Shown: piece by piece, positions 1 to 6,895 of the stretch
How positions within the stretch are numbered: the first letter of the stretch is position 1
Layout of the letters: every line of letters starts with the position of its first letter
DNA from: Clostridiales bacterium PH28_bin88
GTDB lineage: Bacteria > Bacillota > PH28-bin88
Assembly (NCBI GenBank): GCA_000987045.1
Contig: LAKY01000045.1
Coordinates: 1-48,399 of the forward strand
Length of the DNA stretch: 48,399 nt
Reading direction: 5' to 3'
Translations under genes and position numbers: made by a program
Notes under the pieces: model-generated
The model's input: the letters and a program-made list of their open reading frames with translations, nothing else
What the model was told of the DNA's origin: nothing
Database searches by the model: none

Positions 1-75
1 AAGGGAAACGCATACTCTTTCTTTCAGAAGAACACGAGCACAGGCACAACGCAAAAAGCTCAAGCCACAAACACC

Positions 76-105
76 TTGATGTGAAGTCAGTCCATGTGAT
101 ATAAT
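76..105 (+). promoter_or_regulatory. sigma-A promoter of the aroF T-box transcript
   Basis: TTGATG (76-81) and a perfect TATAAT (100-105) are separated by 18 bp. Transcription would begin near 112, about 25 nt before the first T-box helix, so the promoter and leader fit each other. Nothing else was recognised in positions 1-75. Confidence 0.65.
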
Positions 106-243
106 CAACGACAATATATCCCATGCAGTAATAGCCATGAACGGGAAAAGTAGGGCCGGGGGTATTTCCCAGCGAGCCGGCGGCGGTGTGAGGCCGGCAA
201 AGAGACCCGACCTGAAGTTCTCCCGGGAGCTGCCCGCTGAATG

Positions 244-420
244 TTAGTGACTGGTGATTAGTGACTAGCGACTAGCCGCAGGGGTCTAGGCCACTACCGG
301 GTAATAAAGATGCAACCGGAAAAGGCATTAGATCCGGGTGGTGCTTGGGGGTCACAAGTATGGTCACCAGTTACCGGTTGCTAGTCACCAGTCACTAGCA
401 ACTAGTCACTAATTACTAGG
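244..420. repeat. heptad-arm inverted repeat inside the T-box leader
   Basis: The left arm (244-277) is a run of 7-bp units of the type TTAGTGA/CTGGTGA/CTAGCGA. The right arm (361-420) is about eight 7-bp units of the complementary type (TGGTCAC, CAGTTAC, TAGTCAC, TAATTAC). The arms are imperfect reverse complements flanking an 80-bp centre. The element lies between T-box Stem I and the downstream T-box helices. It belongs to a family with further members near 11.5, 13.3, 15.7, 27.9, 38.5, 41.9 and 44.2 kb. Confidence 0.75.
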
Positions 421-573
421 TTGGGCCGGAGTCTCCCACCGTTACACCAGGGAGGGGGTATCGGAGAGGGCTTTCGAATGAATTACGAACGGCGCCTTTC
501 CCGTACTTTCTACAAGTGGGCCTGCAACCTTTTGGGTGAAGCGGGCCAAAAAGGGTGGTACCGCGGGTATCGG

Positions 574-609
574 CTCCTCGTCCCTTATGGGCGAGGAGTT
601 TATTTTTTT
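574..609 (+). terminator. T-box-controlled intrinsic terminator
   Basis: CTCCTCG (574-580) pairs with CGAGGAG (592-598) around a short loop, and TTTATTTTTTT follows. The CGTCCC inside the stem is the segment that pairs with the T-box in the alternative antiterminator fold, as expected for this riboswitch class. Confidence 0.8.
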
Positions 610-676
610 CGCCTTTGTGAGCTGAATAGCGAATGTTGATAAAGCCAAGGACAAAGGAGAAAAAGGAGGGGCTCAA

Positions 677-1693
677 ATGATCGTTGTGATGCAGCCGGGT
701 GCGACCCAGGAACAGGTGCGGGAGGTGGAACAGCGACTGCGGGAACTGGGGTTCAAGTCCCACCCCATTTACGGTGAGGAAAAGACGGTGATCGGTGCGG
801 TAGGGGACAAAAAAGTCCTCAGCCTTGAAGCCATTATCAACCTGCCGGGTGTGGAAAAGCTGGTACCAATCATGAAACCCTATAAACTGGTAAGCCGGGA
901 ATTAAAAAAGGTCAAAACCGTAGTAGAGGTGCGCGGGGTGACCATCGGGGGCGAGCAGCTGGTGGTGATGGCCGGCCCCTGCGCGGTAGAGAGCTGGGAG
1001 CAGCTTATCGAGGCCGCCTGGGTGGTGAAGGAGGCGGGGGCGCAGGTGCTCAGGGGAGGCGCTTTCAAACCCCGCACCTCGCCTTACGCCTTCCAGGGGT
1101 TGGAGGAAAAAGGGCTGGAGATGCTGGCCCGGGCCAGGGAAGAGACCGGGTTGCCGATTGTGACCGAGGCGGTGGACACCAGGGATGTGACCCTGGTAGC
1201 CCACTATACCGACATTATCCAGATCGGCGCCCGCAACATGCAGAACTTCCAACTGCTAAGGGAAGCCGGCCTTACCGGAAAGCCCATTTTGCTTAAACGC
1301 GGCCTGGCCGCCACTGTGGAGGAGTGGTTGATGGCCGCCGAGTACATCATGGCGGCGGGCAACCCGCAGGTGATCCTCTGCGAGCGGGGCATCCGTACCT
1401 ACGAAAACGCTACCCGTAACACAGTGGACATCAGCGCGGTCCCGCTTATCCGGGAAAACTCCCACCTGCCGATCATCGTCGACCCCAGCCACGGGACCGG
1501 AAGCTGGAAACTGGTCACTCCCATGGCCAGGGCGGCGGTCGCTGCCGGAGCGGACGGGGTAATGGTCGAAGTACACCCCGACCCCAGCCGGGCCCTGTGT
1601 GACGGTCCCCAGTCCCTCCACCCGGATACCTTCAAGCGCATGATGGCCGAACTGGAACCGGTGGCCGGGGCGGTGGGCCGCACTTTGCTGTAG
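677..1693 (+). CDS. aroF: 3-deoxy-7-phosphoheptulonate (DAHP) synthase, AroF/KdsA-like class
   Basis: This enzyme condenses phosphoenolpyruvate and erythrose 4-phosphate, the first step of the shikimate pathway. The 338-residue protein has an N-terminal ferredoxin-like domain (about residues 1-70), as in the Thermotoga-type enzyme. The catalytic TIM barrel carries GPCAVES, RGGAFKPRTSPYAFQG, LLKRGL and VDPSHGTGSW. The N-terminal domain is the allosteric part in this family, so aromatic feedback control is likely. AAAAGGAGGGG precedes the ATG at good spacing. The gene lies behind a T-box leader, so it should also be induced by amino-acid starvation. No other aro gene is present in the window. 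Confidence 0.95.
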   Translation: MIVVMQPGATQEQVREVEQRLRELGFKSHPIYGEEKTVIGAVGDKKVLSLEAIINLPGVEKLVPIMKPYKLVSRELKKVKTVVEVRGVTIGGEQLVVMAGPCAVESWEQLIEAAWVVKEAGAQVLRGGAFKPRTSPYAFQGLEEKGLEMLARAREETGLPIVTEAVDTRDVTLVAHYTDIIQIGARNMQNFQLLREAGLTGKPILLKRGLAATVEEWLMAAEYIMAAGNPQVILCERGIRTYENATRNTVDISAVPLIRENSHLPIIVDPSHGTGSWKLVTPMARAAVAAGADGVMVEVHPDPSRALCDGPQSLHPDTFKRMMAELEPVAGAVGRTLL

Positions 1694-1702
1694 GAATTAA
1701 CG

Positions 1703-1920
1703 GTAAACGACCACCTGTCAAGCAGGTGGGTTCGCATCGACTGAAAGGCAGTTCAAGCAGCAGGAAATCATACCCCCGTTTTTACACCGGGATAGACATA
1801 TGCTAAAGCTTTCCGGCTGATACCCGGAGGTTTTAGACCTGGCGTTGGAAGAATAACACCAGTTGCCTTGAGAGCTTTCCCACGTGGGCGAGAATTCCAG
1901 CAGCCACGGGCAGGTAAAGA
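1703..1920 (-). mobile_element. relic of an IS200/IS605-type right end (tnpB tail plus omega-RNA-like region)
   Basis: Read on the - strand, this stretch ends in a compact hairpin CCACCTG-N5-CAGGTGG (1711-1729), as right ends of IS605/IS1341 elements do. It contains a block (1771-1817) that recurs near 41.6 kb: CGGAAAGCTTTAGCAT, then a C/G-rich spacer, then TAAAAACGGGGGT. Upstream on that strand lies a short open tail resembling a TnpB C-terminus. There is no tnpA and no full tnpB, so this is a decayed or solo end. Family assignment rests on recognition of layout and sequence style, not on a search. Confidence 0.55.
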
Positions 1921-1928
1921 GGTGTAAA
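1833..1928 (-). pseudogene. TnpB C-terminal remnant
   Basis: On the - strand a reading frame ends at TAA (1835-1833). Its last residues include AAGILAHVGKLSRQLVLFF, which I recognise as the style of a TnpB (IS605 OrfB) C-terminus from related Clostridia. Nothing upstream of it encodes the RuvC-like body of TnpB, and the 5' side runs into the start region of the kinase gene. The call is tentative. The neighbouring frame is also open for a short distance. Confidence 0.4.
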
Positions 1929-1969
1929 CGGCGAACAATACCTTATTCCGGCAGATGGGAGGGTTGTAC

Positions 1970-3964
1970 TTGGGGGCTGCCGTTTACCGCTTGCCTGTGA
2001 AGATCACGTTAGTGGCGCTGGCTTTTCTTTTGTGGCACGTGAGCCCGGCGTCAGCCATTCCATCAGTGGAAAACAGGCCCGGGCACGTAAGGACCATTCG
2101 CGTTGCCGGCGACCTGTACTTTCCACCCTACGAATATGTGGACGAAAACGGGGTGTACAAGGGCTTTAACGTAGACATCATGAGGGCGATTGCCATTGAA
2201 AAGGGGCTGGACCTGGAGCTGGTCCCCATGCCCTGGAGCGAGGCGGTGGAAGCCTTGAAACGGGGTGAGGTGGACGCCATCCAGGGGATGAAGTACAGCC
2301 CGGCCCGTGACCAGGTTTTTGACTTTTCGGACCAGTACCTGGAAAGCGCCCAGGCCATTTTTGTCGACAGGGCCAACAGGTACATTATCAACCTGGAGGA
2401 CCTGAAAGATACCACCGTAGCGGTTCAGTCGGGGGATATCTCTTTTGACCTGGTGGCCAAAATAGACGGCGCGAAAATAATTTTTACAAAAACCCAGGAG
2501 GAAGGCCTGGAAAAGGTCCTGGATGGGGAGGCCGATGCCTTTGTAGGAAACCGGCTTACCGGCCTTTATATACTGCAGAGGAAAGGGCAGACCGACCGGC
2601 TAAAAATAATCGGTGGTCCGATCAACCCCACTCGTTACGGGTTGGCTGTCCTAGAAGGAAATCAGCAGCTTTTGGCGCTGTTTAATGAAGGGATTAAGGC
2701 CATCAAGGCCCATAGGACATACGAGAAAATCTACGGCAAGTGGTTCGGCGAATTGATCGAACCGGGCAGCCGGAAGCTGAAACGGGTCACCTACGGGGTT
2801 ACCGTTGCCCTGGCCCTGGCGGCGGCGGTCGCCCTCCTCACCATCCGGTGGAACCGGCTACTGCACCAGGAAGTCCGCCGCCGGACAGAGGAACTGGATC
2901 TGGCCAATATGAGACTTTTGGCAAGCGACCGGCTGAAAGAGCAGATCCTTGACAACATCCAAAGCGGAATCATCACCTTAAACCCTGAGGGGAAAATCCT
3001 CTCCGTCAGCGCCCCCGCTACCGCCCTGACTGGGCTGGGCAAACAGGACGTTGGCAAGCACTACCGGGACACCACTTTACGGGACTTAATTGATGAAGAG
3101 CGGCTGGACTCGATGATGCTGGAGCAGGGCCAGTTCCCGGACCGGGAATTGAGCCTGCCGGGAGGGGTAATCCTCCACTCCGGCCTCTACCCCCTCAAGG
3201 GGGCCCGTGATAACCCGGAAGGCGCCATCATCAGTTTTCGTGACATTACCCGGGAGAAAAAACTCCAGGAGGCGCTGCACCGGCAGGACAAACTTCATTC
3301 CCTGGGCCAACTGGTGGCGGGCATCGCTCACGAGATCAGGAACCCGTTGACTTCCATCAAGACCTTTGTAGAACTCATCCCGCAAAAATTCGAGAACCCC
3401 AGGTTCCGGGATGAGGTGGCCAGGTTCGTGCCGGCCGAGATCGAGAGACTCAACACCCTGATTCATGACCTTTTGGAATACTCCCGTCCCCGGTCTCCCG
3501 TAACCGAGAGCTGCCTTGTCCATGAATACGTGGAAAAAGTGCTGCTGCTGTTTGCTCCCGAAATTAAGAAAAAGCGGGTGGCCGCCCGACAGGAGGTCCT
3601 TCAAGAGCTTCGGGTTATGGTGGACAAGCACCACTTCCAGCAGGTTCTGATCAACTTGATTTTGAACAGCATGGAGGCGGTGGAGGAGGGAGGACGCATT
3701 ACCATTACTGCCGGAAGGGACGGGCCTTGGGGCTGGGTGCGAGTAGCCGACGACGGATCGGGTATTAACCCGGAGGACCTCGCCCGTGTATTTGAGCCTT
3801 TTTTTAGCAGGAAACCCAACGGGACGGGCCTGGGGCTTTTTGTCTGCTACCAGTTCATCAAGGAAAACGGCGGAGACATCAATATCACCAGTTATCCGGG
3901 GTCCGGAACCACCGTGGAACTGCGCTTACCCATAGCATCCCCTGGAGGTGAGGCTGTTGGCTAG
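1970..3964 (+). CDS. sensor histidine kinase with extracellular amino-acid-binding domain
   Basis: This membrane sensor phosphorylates a partner response regulator. An N-terminal signal or anchor is followed by a periplasmic-binding-protein family 3 domain (about residues 40-260, beginning near VAGDLYFPPYEYVDENG). A transmembrane helix (about 278-297), a PAS domain (about 320-425), the H-box GIAHEIRNPLTS (His near 452) and an ATPase domain with INLILNSMEAV, VADDGSGI and GTGLGLF follow. An ATG at 1955 has no good ribosome site, whereas GGGAGGG (1957-1963) is well placed for the TTG at 1970. The stop overlaps the next gene. The binding domain suggests an amino-acid or similar polar ligand. The adjacent sigma-54-type regulator and TAXI transporter suggest that it senses the transported solute. 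Confidence 0.9.
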   Translation: MGAAVYRLPVKITLVALAFLLWHVSPASAIPSVENRPGHVRTIRVAGDLYFPPYEYVDENGVYKGFNVDIMRAIAIEKGLDLELVPMPWSEAVEALKRGEVDAIQGMKYSPARDQVFDFSDQYLESAQAIFVDRANRYIINLEDLKDTTVAVQSGDISFDLVAKIDGAKIIFTKTQEEGLEKVLDGEADAFVGNRLTGLYILQRKGQTDRLKIIGGPINPTRYGLAVLEGNQQLLALFNEGIKAIKAHRTYEKIYGKWFGELIEPGSRKLKRVTYGVTVALALAAAVALLTIRWNRLLHQEVRRRTEELDLANMRLLASDRLKEQILDNIQSGIITLNPEGKILSVSAPATALTGLGKQDVGKHYRDTTLRDLIDEERLDSMMLEQGQFPDRELSLPGGVILHSGLYPLKGARDNPEGAIISFRDITREKKLQEALHRQDKLHSLGQLVAGIAHEIRNPLTSIKTFVELIPQKFENPRFRDEVARFVPAEIERLNTLIHDLLEYSRPRSPVTESCLVHEYVEKVLLLFAPEIKKKRVAARQEVLQELRVMVDKHHFQQVLINLILNSMEAVEEGGRITITAGRDGPWGWVRVADDGSGINPEDLARVFEPFFSRKPNGTGLGLFVCYQFIKENGGDINITSYPGSGTTVELRLPIASPGGEAVG

Positions 3965-5312
3965 GATCCTGATCGTGGATGATGAACAGGCCATTTGCGC
4001 GTCTTTAAGCTATGCGCTGGAAGACGAGTACGATGTGGTGACTGCGGCCAGCGCCGCCGAAGCCCTTCGCATAGTCGAAACGCACGACATCGCCCTGGCC
4101 CTGGTTGATCTCAGGTTGGGGGAAGCCAACGGACTGGACCTTTTGCGCCAGCTGGTGCTGCCTGACCGCAAGGTGGTAGTGATCATGATGACCGCCTATG
4201 GCAGCATTCGCTCCTCGGTGGAGTGCATGAAGCTAGGGGCTTTTCACTATATTACCAAGCCCATCGATATGGAAGAACTCAGGGTGCTAATTCGTAAAGG
4301 GCTGGAATACGGCCGGTTAAGCGCCAGGGTGGAGTACCTTGACCGGGAGATCAACCGGCGCTACGCGGCGGAAGCCATCATCGGCAACACCCCAAAAATG
4401 CGGGAGATATATCACCTGATAGACAAAGTTAAGGACATTAACTCCAACGTCCTCATCACCGGGGAGAGCGGCACCGGCAAGGAAGTGGTGGCCCGTGCCG
4501 TTCACTACCAGGGCAAGCGGCGGGAAGGCCCCTTTCAGGTGGTTAATTGCGCGGCTATTCCCAAGGATCTGCTGGAAAGCGAACTCTTCGGGCACGAAAA
4601 GGGAGCCTTTACCGGTGCGGAAAGAAGGAGAAAGGGCCGTTTCGAACTGGCTGACGGAGGAACCATTTTCCTTGACGAGATTGGGGAAATGGATATGAAC
4701 CTGCAGGCCAAGATTTTAAGGGTGCTCCAGGACAGGGTGGTTACGCCGGTGGGGGCGGCGGAGGGGAAGAGGGTGGATGTGCGGGTTATTGCCGCTACCA
4801 ATAAGGACCTGCTGCATGCCATTGAACGGGGTCTCTTTCGCGAGGACCTTTACTACCGGCTGAACGTGATCACCATCCGCATTCCCCCTTTGAGGGAGCG
4901 CAGGGAGGATATTCCCCTGCTGGTGGAGCACTTTATCCGGAAGATCGGGTACACCATGGGCAAAAAAGTCGCCGGTGTGGAGAAGAGCGCCCTGGAAAGA
5001 CTCAAAGCCATGCCCTTCAAGGGGAACGTGCGGGAACTGGAGAACATGATCGAGCGGGCCATCGTAATGGCGGAAACCGAGAACATCAGGATGGCGGACC
5101 TTTTCTCCGATGGGAGGGCTTTCGAGGAGCTTCCGGAGACGGGTATTCTATCCGTCAGGGTGGGGGAGACGCTGGATGAAATAGAGCGAAAGGTGATCTT
5201 GAGAACCTGGGAGGAGATGAAGGGCAACCAGAGGCGTACCGCGGAGGTACTGGGTATTAGTGAAAGGAGTTTGCGGGACAGGCTCAAGCGGTATATCCCC
5301 AAAGCCAGGTGA
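3957..5312 (+). CDS. NtrC-family sigma54-dependent response regulator
   Basis: This DNA-binding activator is the partner of the preceding kinase. It has a receiver domain (about residues 1-115) with the phospho-acceptor Asp in ALVDLRLG, near residue 51. The AAA+ domain has Walker A GESGTGKE, the sigma-54 contact loop GAFTGA, Walker B TIFLDEIGEM and NVRELENMIERA. A Fis-type helix-turn-helix (GNQRRTAEVLGISERSLRDR) closes the protein. A GTG at 3948 is possible, but GGAGGTGAG (3944-3952) is better placed for the TTG at 3957. That start gives MARILIVDDE and an 8-bp overlap with the kinase stop. A near-consensus sigma-54 promoter lies 120 bp downstream of its stop, so the truncated agmatinase and TAXI genes are its probable target. 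Confidence 0.93.
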   Translation: MARILIVDDEQAICASLSYALEDEYDVVTAASAAEALRIVETHDIALALVDLRLGEANGLDLLRQLVLPDRKVVVIMMTAYGSIRSSVECMKLGAFHYITKPIDMEELRVLIRKGLEYGRLSARVEYLDREINRRYAAEAIIGNTPKMREIYHLIDKVKDINSNVLITGESGTGKEVVARAVHYQGKRREGPFQVVNCAAIPKDLLESELFGHEKGAFTGAERRRKGRFELADGGTIFLDEIGEMDMNLQAKILRVLQDRVVTPVGAAEGKRVDVRVIAATNKDLLHAIERGLFREDLYYRLNVITIRIPPLRERREDIPLLVEHFIRKIGYTMGKKVAGVEKSALERLKAMPFKGNVRELENMIERAIVMAETENIRMADLFSDGRAFEELPETGILSVRVGETLDEIERKVILRTWEEMKGNQRRTAEVLGISERSLRDRLKRYIPKAR

Positions 5313-5350
5313 AGTTTGGTGAAAGTTACCAGGCGGCAGTTTTTGCCGGT

Positions 5351-5378
5351 GCGGCAGAATCTGCCGCCTTTTTATTTT
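5351..5378 (+). terminator. intrinsic terminator after the two-component operon
   Basis: GCGGCAG (5351-5357) and CTGCCGC (5361-5367) form a perfect 7-bp stem with an AAT loop, followed by a T-rich tract. It separates the two-component genes from the sigma-54 promoter at 5432. Confidence 0.85.
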
Positions 5379-5431
5379 GCTGAGTTATGGAAGAAGCCCT
5401 GCCAGGCGGGGGATTAATGGTGATTACGCGT

Positions 5432-5447
5432 TGGCACAGGGATTGCA
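5432..5447 (+). promoter_or_regulatory. sigma-54 promoter of the agmatinase-TAXI unit
   Basis: TGGCAC-N5-TTGCA matches the -24/-12 consensus fully. It lies just after an NtrC-type regulator gene and 38 bp before the start codon at 5485. Transcription should begin near 5458. The activator binding sites were not identified with confidence. The GCGGCAG/CTGCCGC dyad at 5351-5367, about 100 bp upstream, could serve as a site as well as a terminator. Confidence 0.85.
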
Positions 5448-5484
5448 TTAAAGGATCACCACCAATGGTTCAGGAGGACTGTTT

Positions 5485-5730
5485 ATGGAAAAGCTTCAGG
5501 CCAACATGGCCTTCACGGGTATTGCCACATTCTGCAAGGCACCGCATGTGGCTGAGCCAAAGGGTGACACCGCGAATATCGCCGTGCTGGGAGTGCCTTA
5601 TGACGCCGCCATCGGGTACAGTCCGGGAACAAGGTTTGGTCCCAGGGCTATCCGCAACGCTTCTACCCGGATCGTGTACTCACGCAATTCTACGGCCAAC
5701 TATTATTTGCGGGGGGGTGATGGTTGCTAA
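5485..5730 (+). pseudogene. agmatinase/ureohydrolase, N-terminal fragment
   Basis: The 81-residue frame starts at an ATG preceded by AGGAGG. It carries the N-terminal signature of agmatinase-family ureohydrolases (GVPYDAAIGYSPGTRFGP, then AIRNAS). Family members are about 290-320 residues long. The frame stops after YYLRGGDGC, so the whole manganese-binding core is missing. Only about 60 bp separate the stop from the next gene, so the remainder has been deleted rather than frameshifted. It is first in line behind the sigma-54 promoter. The intact ancestor may have processed agmatine or another guanidino compound taken up by the adjacent transporter. That link is inference. Confidence 0.8.
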
Positions 5731-5787
5731 ACCAAAGCACCAGTCCGGTACCGTTCATTATCAGGCTAACAAAAAAGGAGGCTAATC

Positions 5788-6828
5788 ATGGTGTTTAAAG
5801 TTCGCAAGTCCACCCTTCTGATGGTTGCCCTTGTCCTGGCACTAACCGTGGTGGCGGTGGGATGCGGTCAAGGGGGGCAGGGAAGTGGGAAAGCTGCACC
5901 TCCCAAGCAGGTCACAGTGGTAACGGGGTCGACCGGTGGGACTTATTACCCTGTCGGCACTTTTTTCGCTACTCTGTGGAATGAAAAATTGAAGGACACG
6001 GGGATTAACGCATCGGCCCAGTCTTCCGGGGGCTCGGTTGAAAACCTCAACATGCTAAAGGCTGGCGAGGCGGAACTCGGGATTGCCATGACCAACGTGA
6101 CCTACTTTGCTTACCAGGGCCAGGAACGTTTTAAGGACAACCCTGTTCCCAAAGTGCGGTTTGTTACCGGTTTGTGGCCCGACGTAACCCAGTTTGTAGT
6201 GACACAGAGTTCAGGCATCAACTCTGTGGCGGACATCCGGGGCAAGAGGTTTTCCGTCGGCGCTGCGGGCAGCGGAACCGAATACAGCACCCGTATGATT
6301 TTAAAACTTGTTGGCGGGTTCACCTTTGATGACATCCAAAAGGAACACCTGGGGTATTTTGAGTCCTCTGGAGCTATGCAAAACGGCCAACTGGACGGGA
6401 TGAACGCCGAAGGTGGAGTGCCTACGTCTGCGGTCGCCGAGATCTTTGCCAGCCGTACTCCCGTAAAATTGCTGGAGTTCTCTGATGAAGACTACGAAAA
6501 GCTGCGCAAAGAAGTGCCCTTTTACCTGCAGCACGTGATTCCCGCCGGGACCTATTCCAACCAGGACAAAGAAGTTAAAACCCTCGGTGTGAAGAGCGCT
6601 CTGGTTTCGAGCGCCGATGTAGACGAGGAATTGATCTATAACCTGGTAAAAACAATTTACGAAAACATGGACTCGGTTAAGACTGCCCACAAGGCCCTGG
6701 AGTACTTGACACTGGAGCGGGCGGTCGAGGGCTTGCCGCCCGTACCCCTCCATGCAGGGGCGGTCCGTTACTTCAAGGAAAAGGGGCTGCAGATTCCCAA
6801 CGAATTAATTCCCCCCGAATACAAGTAG
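5788..6828 (+). CDS. TAXI family TRAP transporter solute-binding lipoprotein
   Basis: This extracytoplasmic receptor belongs to a secondary (ion-driven) TRAP transporter. The 346-residue protein has a lipoprotein signal with Cys near residue 26 (VVAVGCGQ). The TAXI fold begins at VTVVTGSTGGTYYPVG and contains SGGSVENL, GAAGSGTE and DGMNAEGG, typical of this family. AAAAAGGAGG precedes the ATG. It is followed by the fused membrane subunit, so the two form a complete TAXI transporter. TAXI substrates known or proposed include glutamate and dicarboxylates. The sequence does not settle the substrate here. The adjacent kinase's amino-acid-binding domain and the agmatinase fragment both hint at a nitrogenous solute. 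Confidence 0.93.
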   Translation: MVFKVRKSTLLMVALVLALTVVAVGCGQGGQGSGKAAPPKQVTVVTGSTGGTYYPVGTFFATLWNEKLKDTGINASAQSSGGSVENLNMLKAGEAELGIAMTNVTYFAYQGQERFKDNPVPKVRFVTGLWPDVTQFVVTQSSGINSVADIRGKRFSVGAAGSGTEYSTRMILKLVGGFTFDDIQKEHLGYFESSGAMQNGQLDGMNAEGGVPTSAVAEIFASRTPVKLLEFSDEDYEKLRKEVPFYLQHVIPAGTYSNQDKEVKTLGVKSALVSSADVDEELIYNLVKTIYENMDSVKTAHKALEYLTLERAVEGLPPVPLHAGAVRYFKEKGLQIPNELIPPEYK

Positions 6829-6843
6829 GCTTGGGTAATGGCA

Positions 6844-6868
6844 GGGGGTTCCGGGGTTCGGGGCCCCC
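6844..6868 (+). other. stem-loop between TAXI receptor and permease genes
   Basis: GGGGG (6844-6848) can pair with CCCCC (6864-6868) in a GC-rich interval with no T-tract. Such hairpins between receptor and permease genes can protect the receptor mRNA or lower permease expression. That role is inferred only. Confidence 0.35.
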
Positions 6869-6895
6869 TTCGTCAATCCCAAAGGAGGATTTAAG

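Larger units (their letters stand above)
138..609 (+). promoter_or_regulatory. T-box riboswitch leader of aroF, probably Phe-specific, split by an inserted repeat
   Basis: The Stem I features are present. A basal helix CGGGA (142-146) pairs with TCCCG (221-225). AAAAGTAGG is on the 5' side of the specifier loop. An AGCGAGCCGGC arm (171-181) pairs with GCCGGC (193-198) around a GGTGTGAG loop. The 3' side of the specifier loop reads CTGAAGTTC, so the best specifier is TTC (218-220, Phe), with moderate certainty. A Stem III-like hairpin is formed by GGCCTGC (519-525) and GCGGGCC (541-547). The T-box GGGTGGTACCGCG lies at 553-565 and is followed by a terminator. Uncharged tRNA should favour antitermination and expression of aroF. 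The distance from Stem I to the antiterminator is unusually long because a 177-bp heptad repeat lies between them. Confidence 0.8.

Noticed and set aside
361..420. CRISPR-like array from regularly repeated short units
   Set aside because: Units are 7 bp with no spacers and form inverted arms. No cas genes occur in the window.
1711..1729. Intrinsic terminator of aroF
   Set aside because: The hairpin has no T-tract on the + strand and fits the terminal hairpin of the IS605-type relic better, although it could also slow transcription.
5387..5785. 132-codon frame overlapping the agmatinase stub
   Set aside because: The stub in the other frame carries the agmatinase signature and a good ribosome site. 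This frame has neither.
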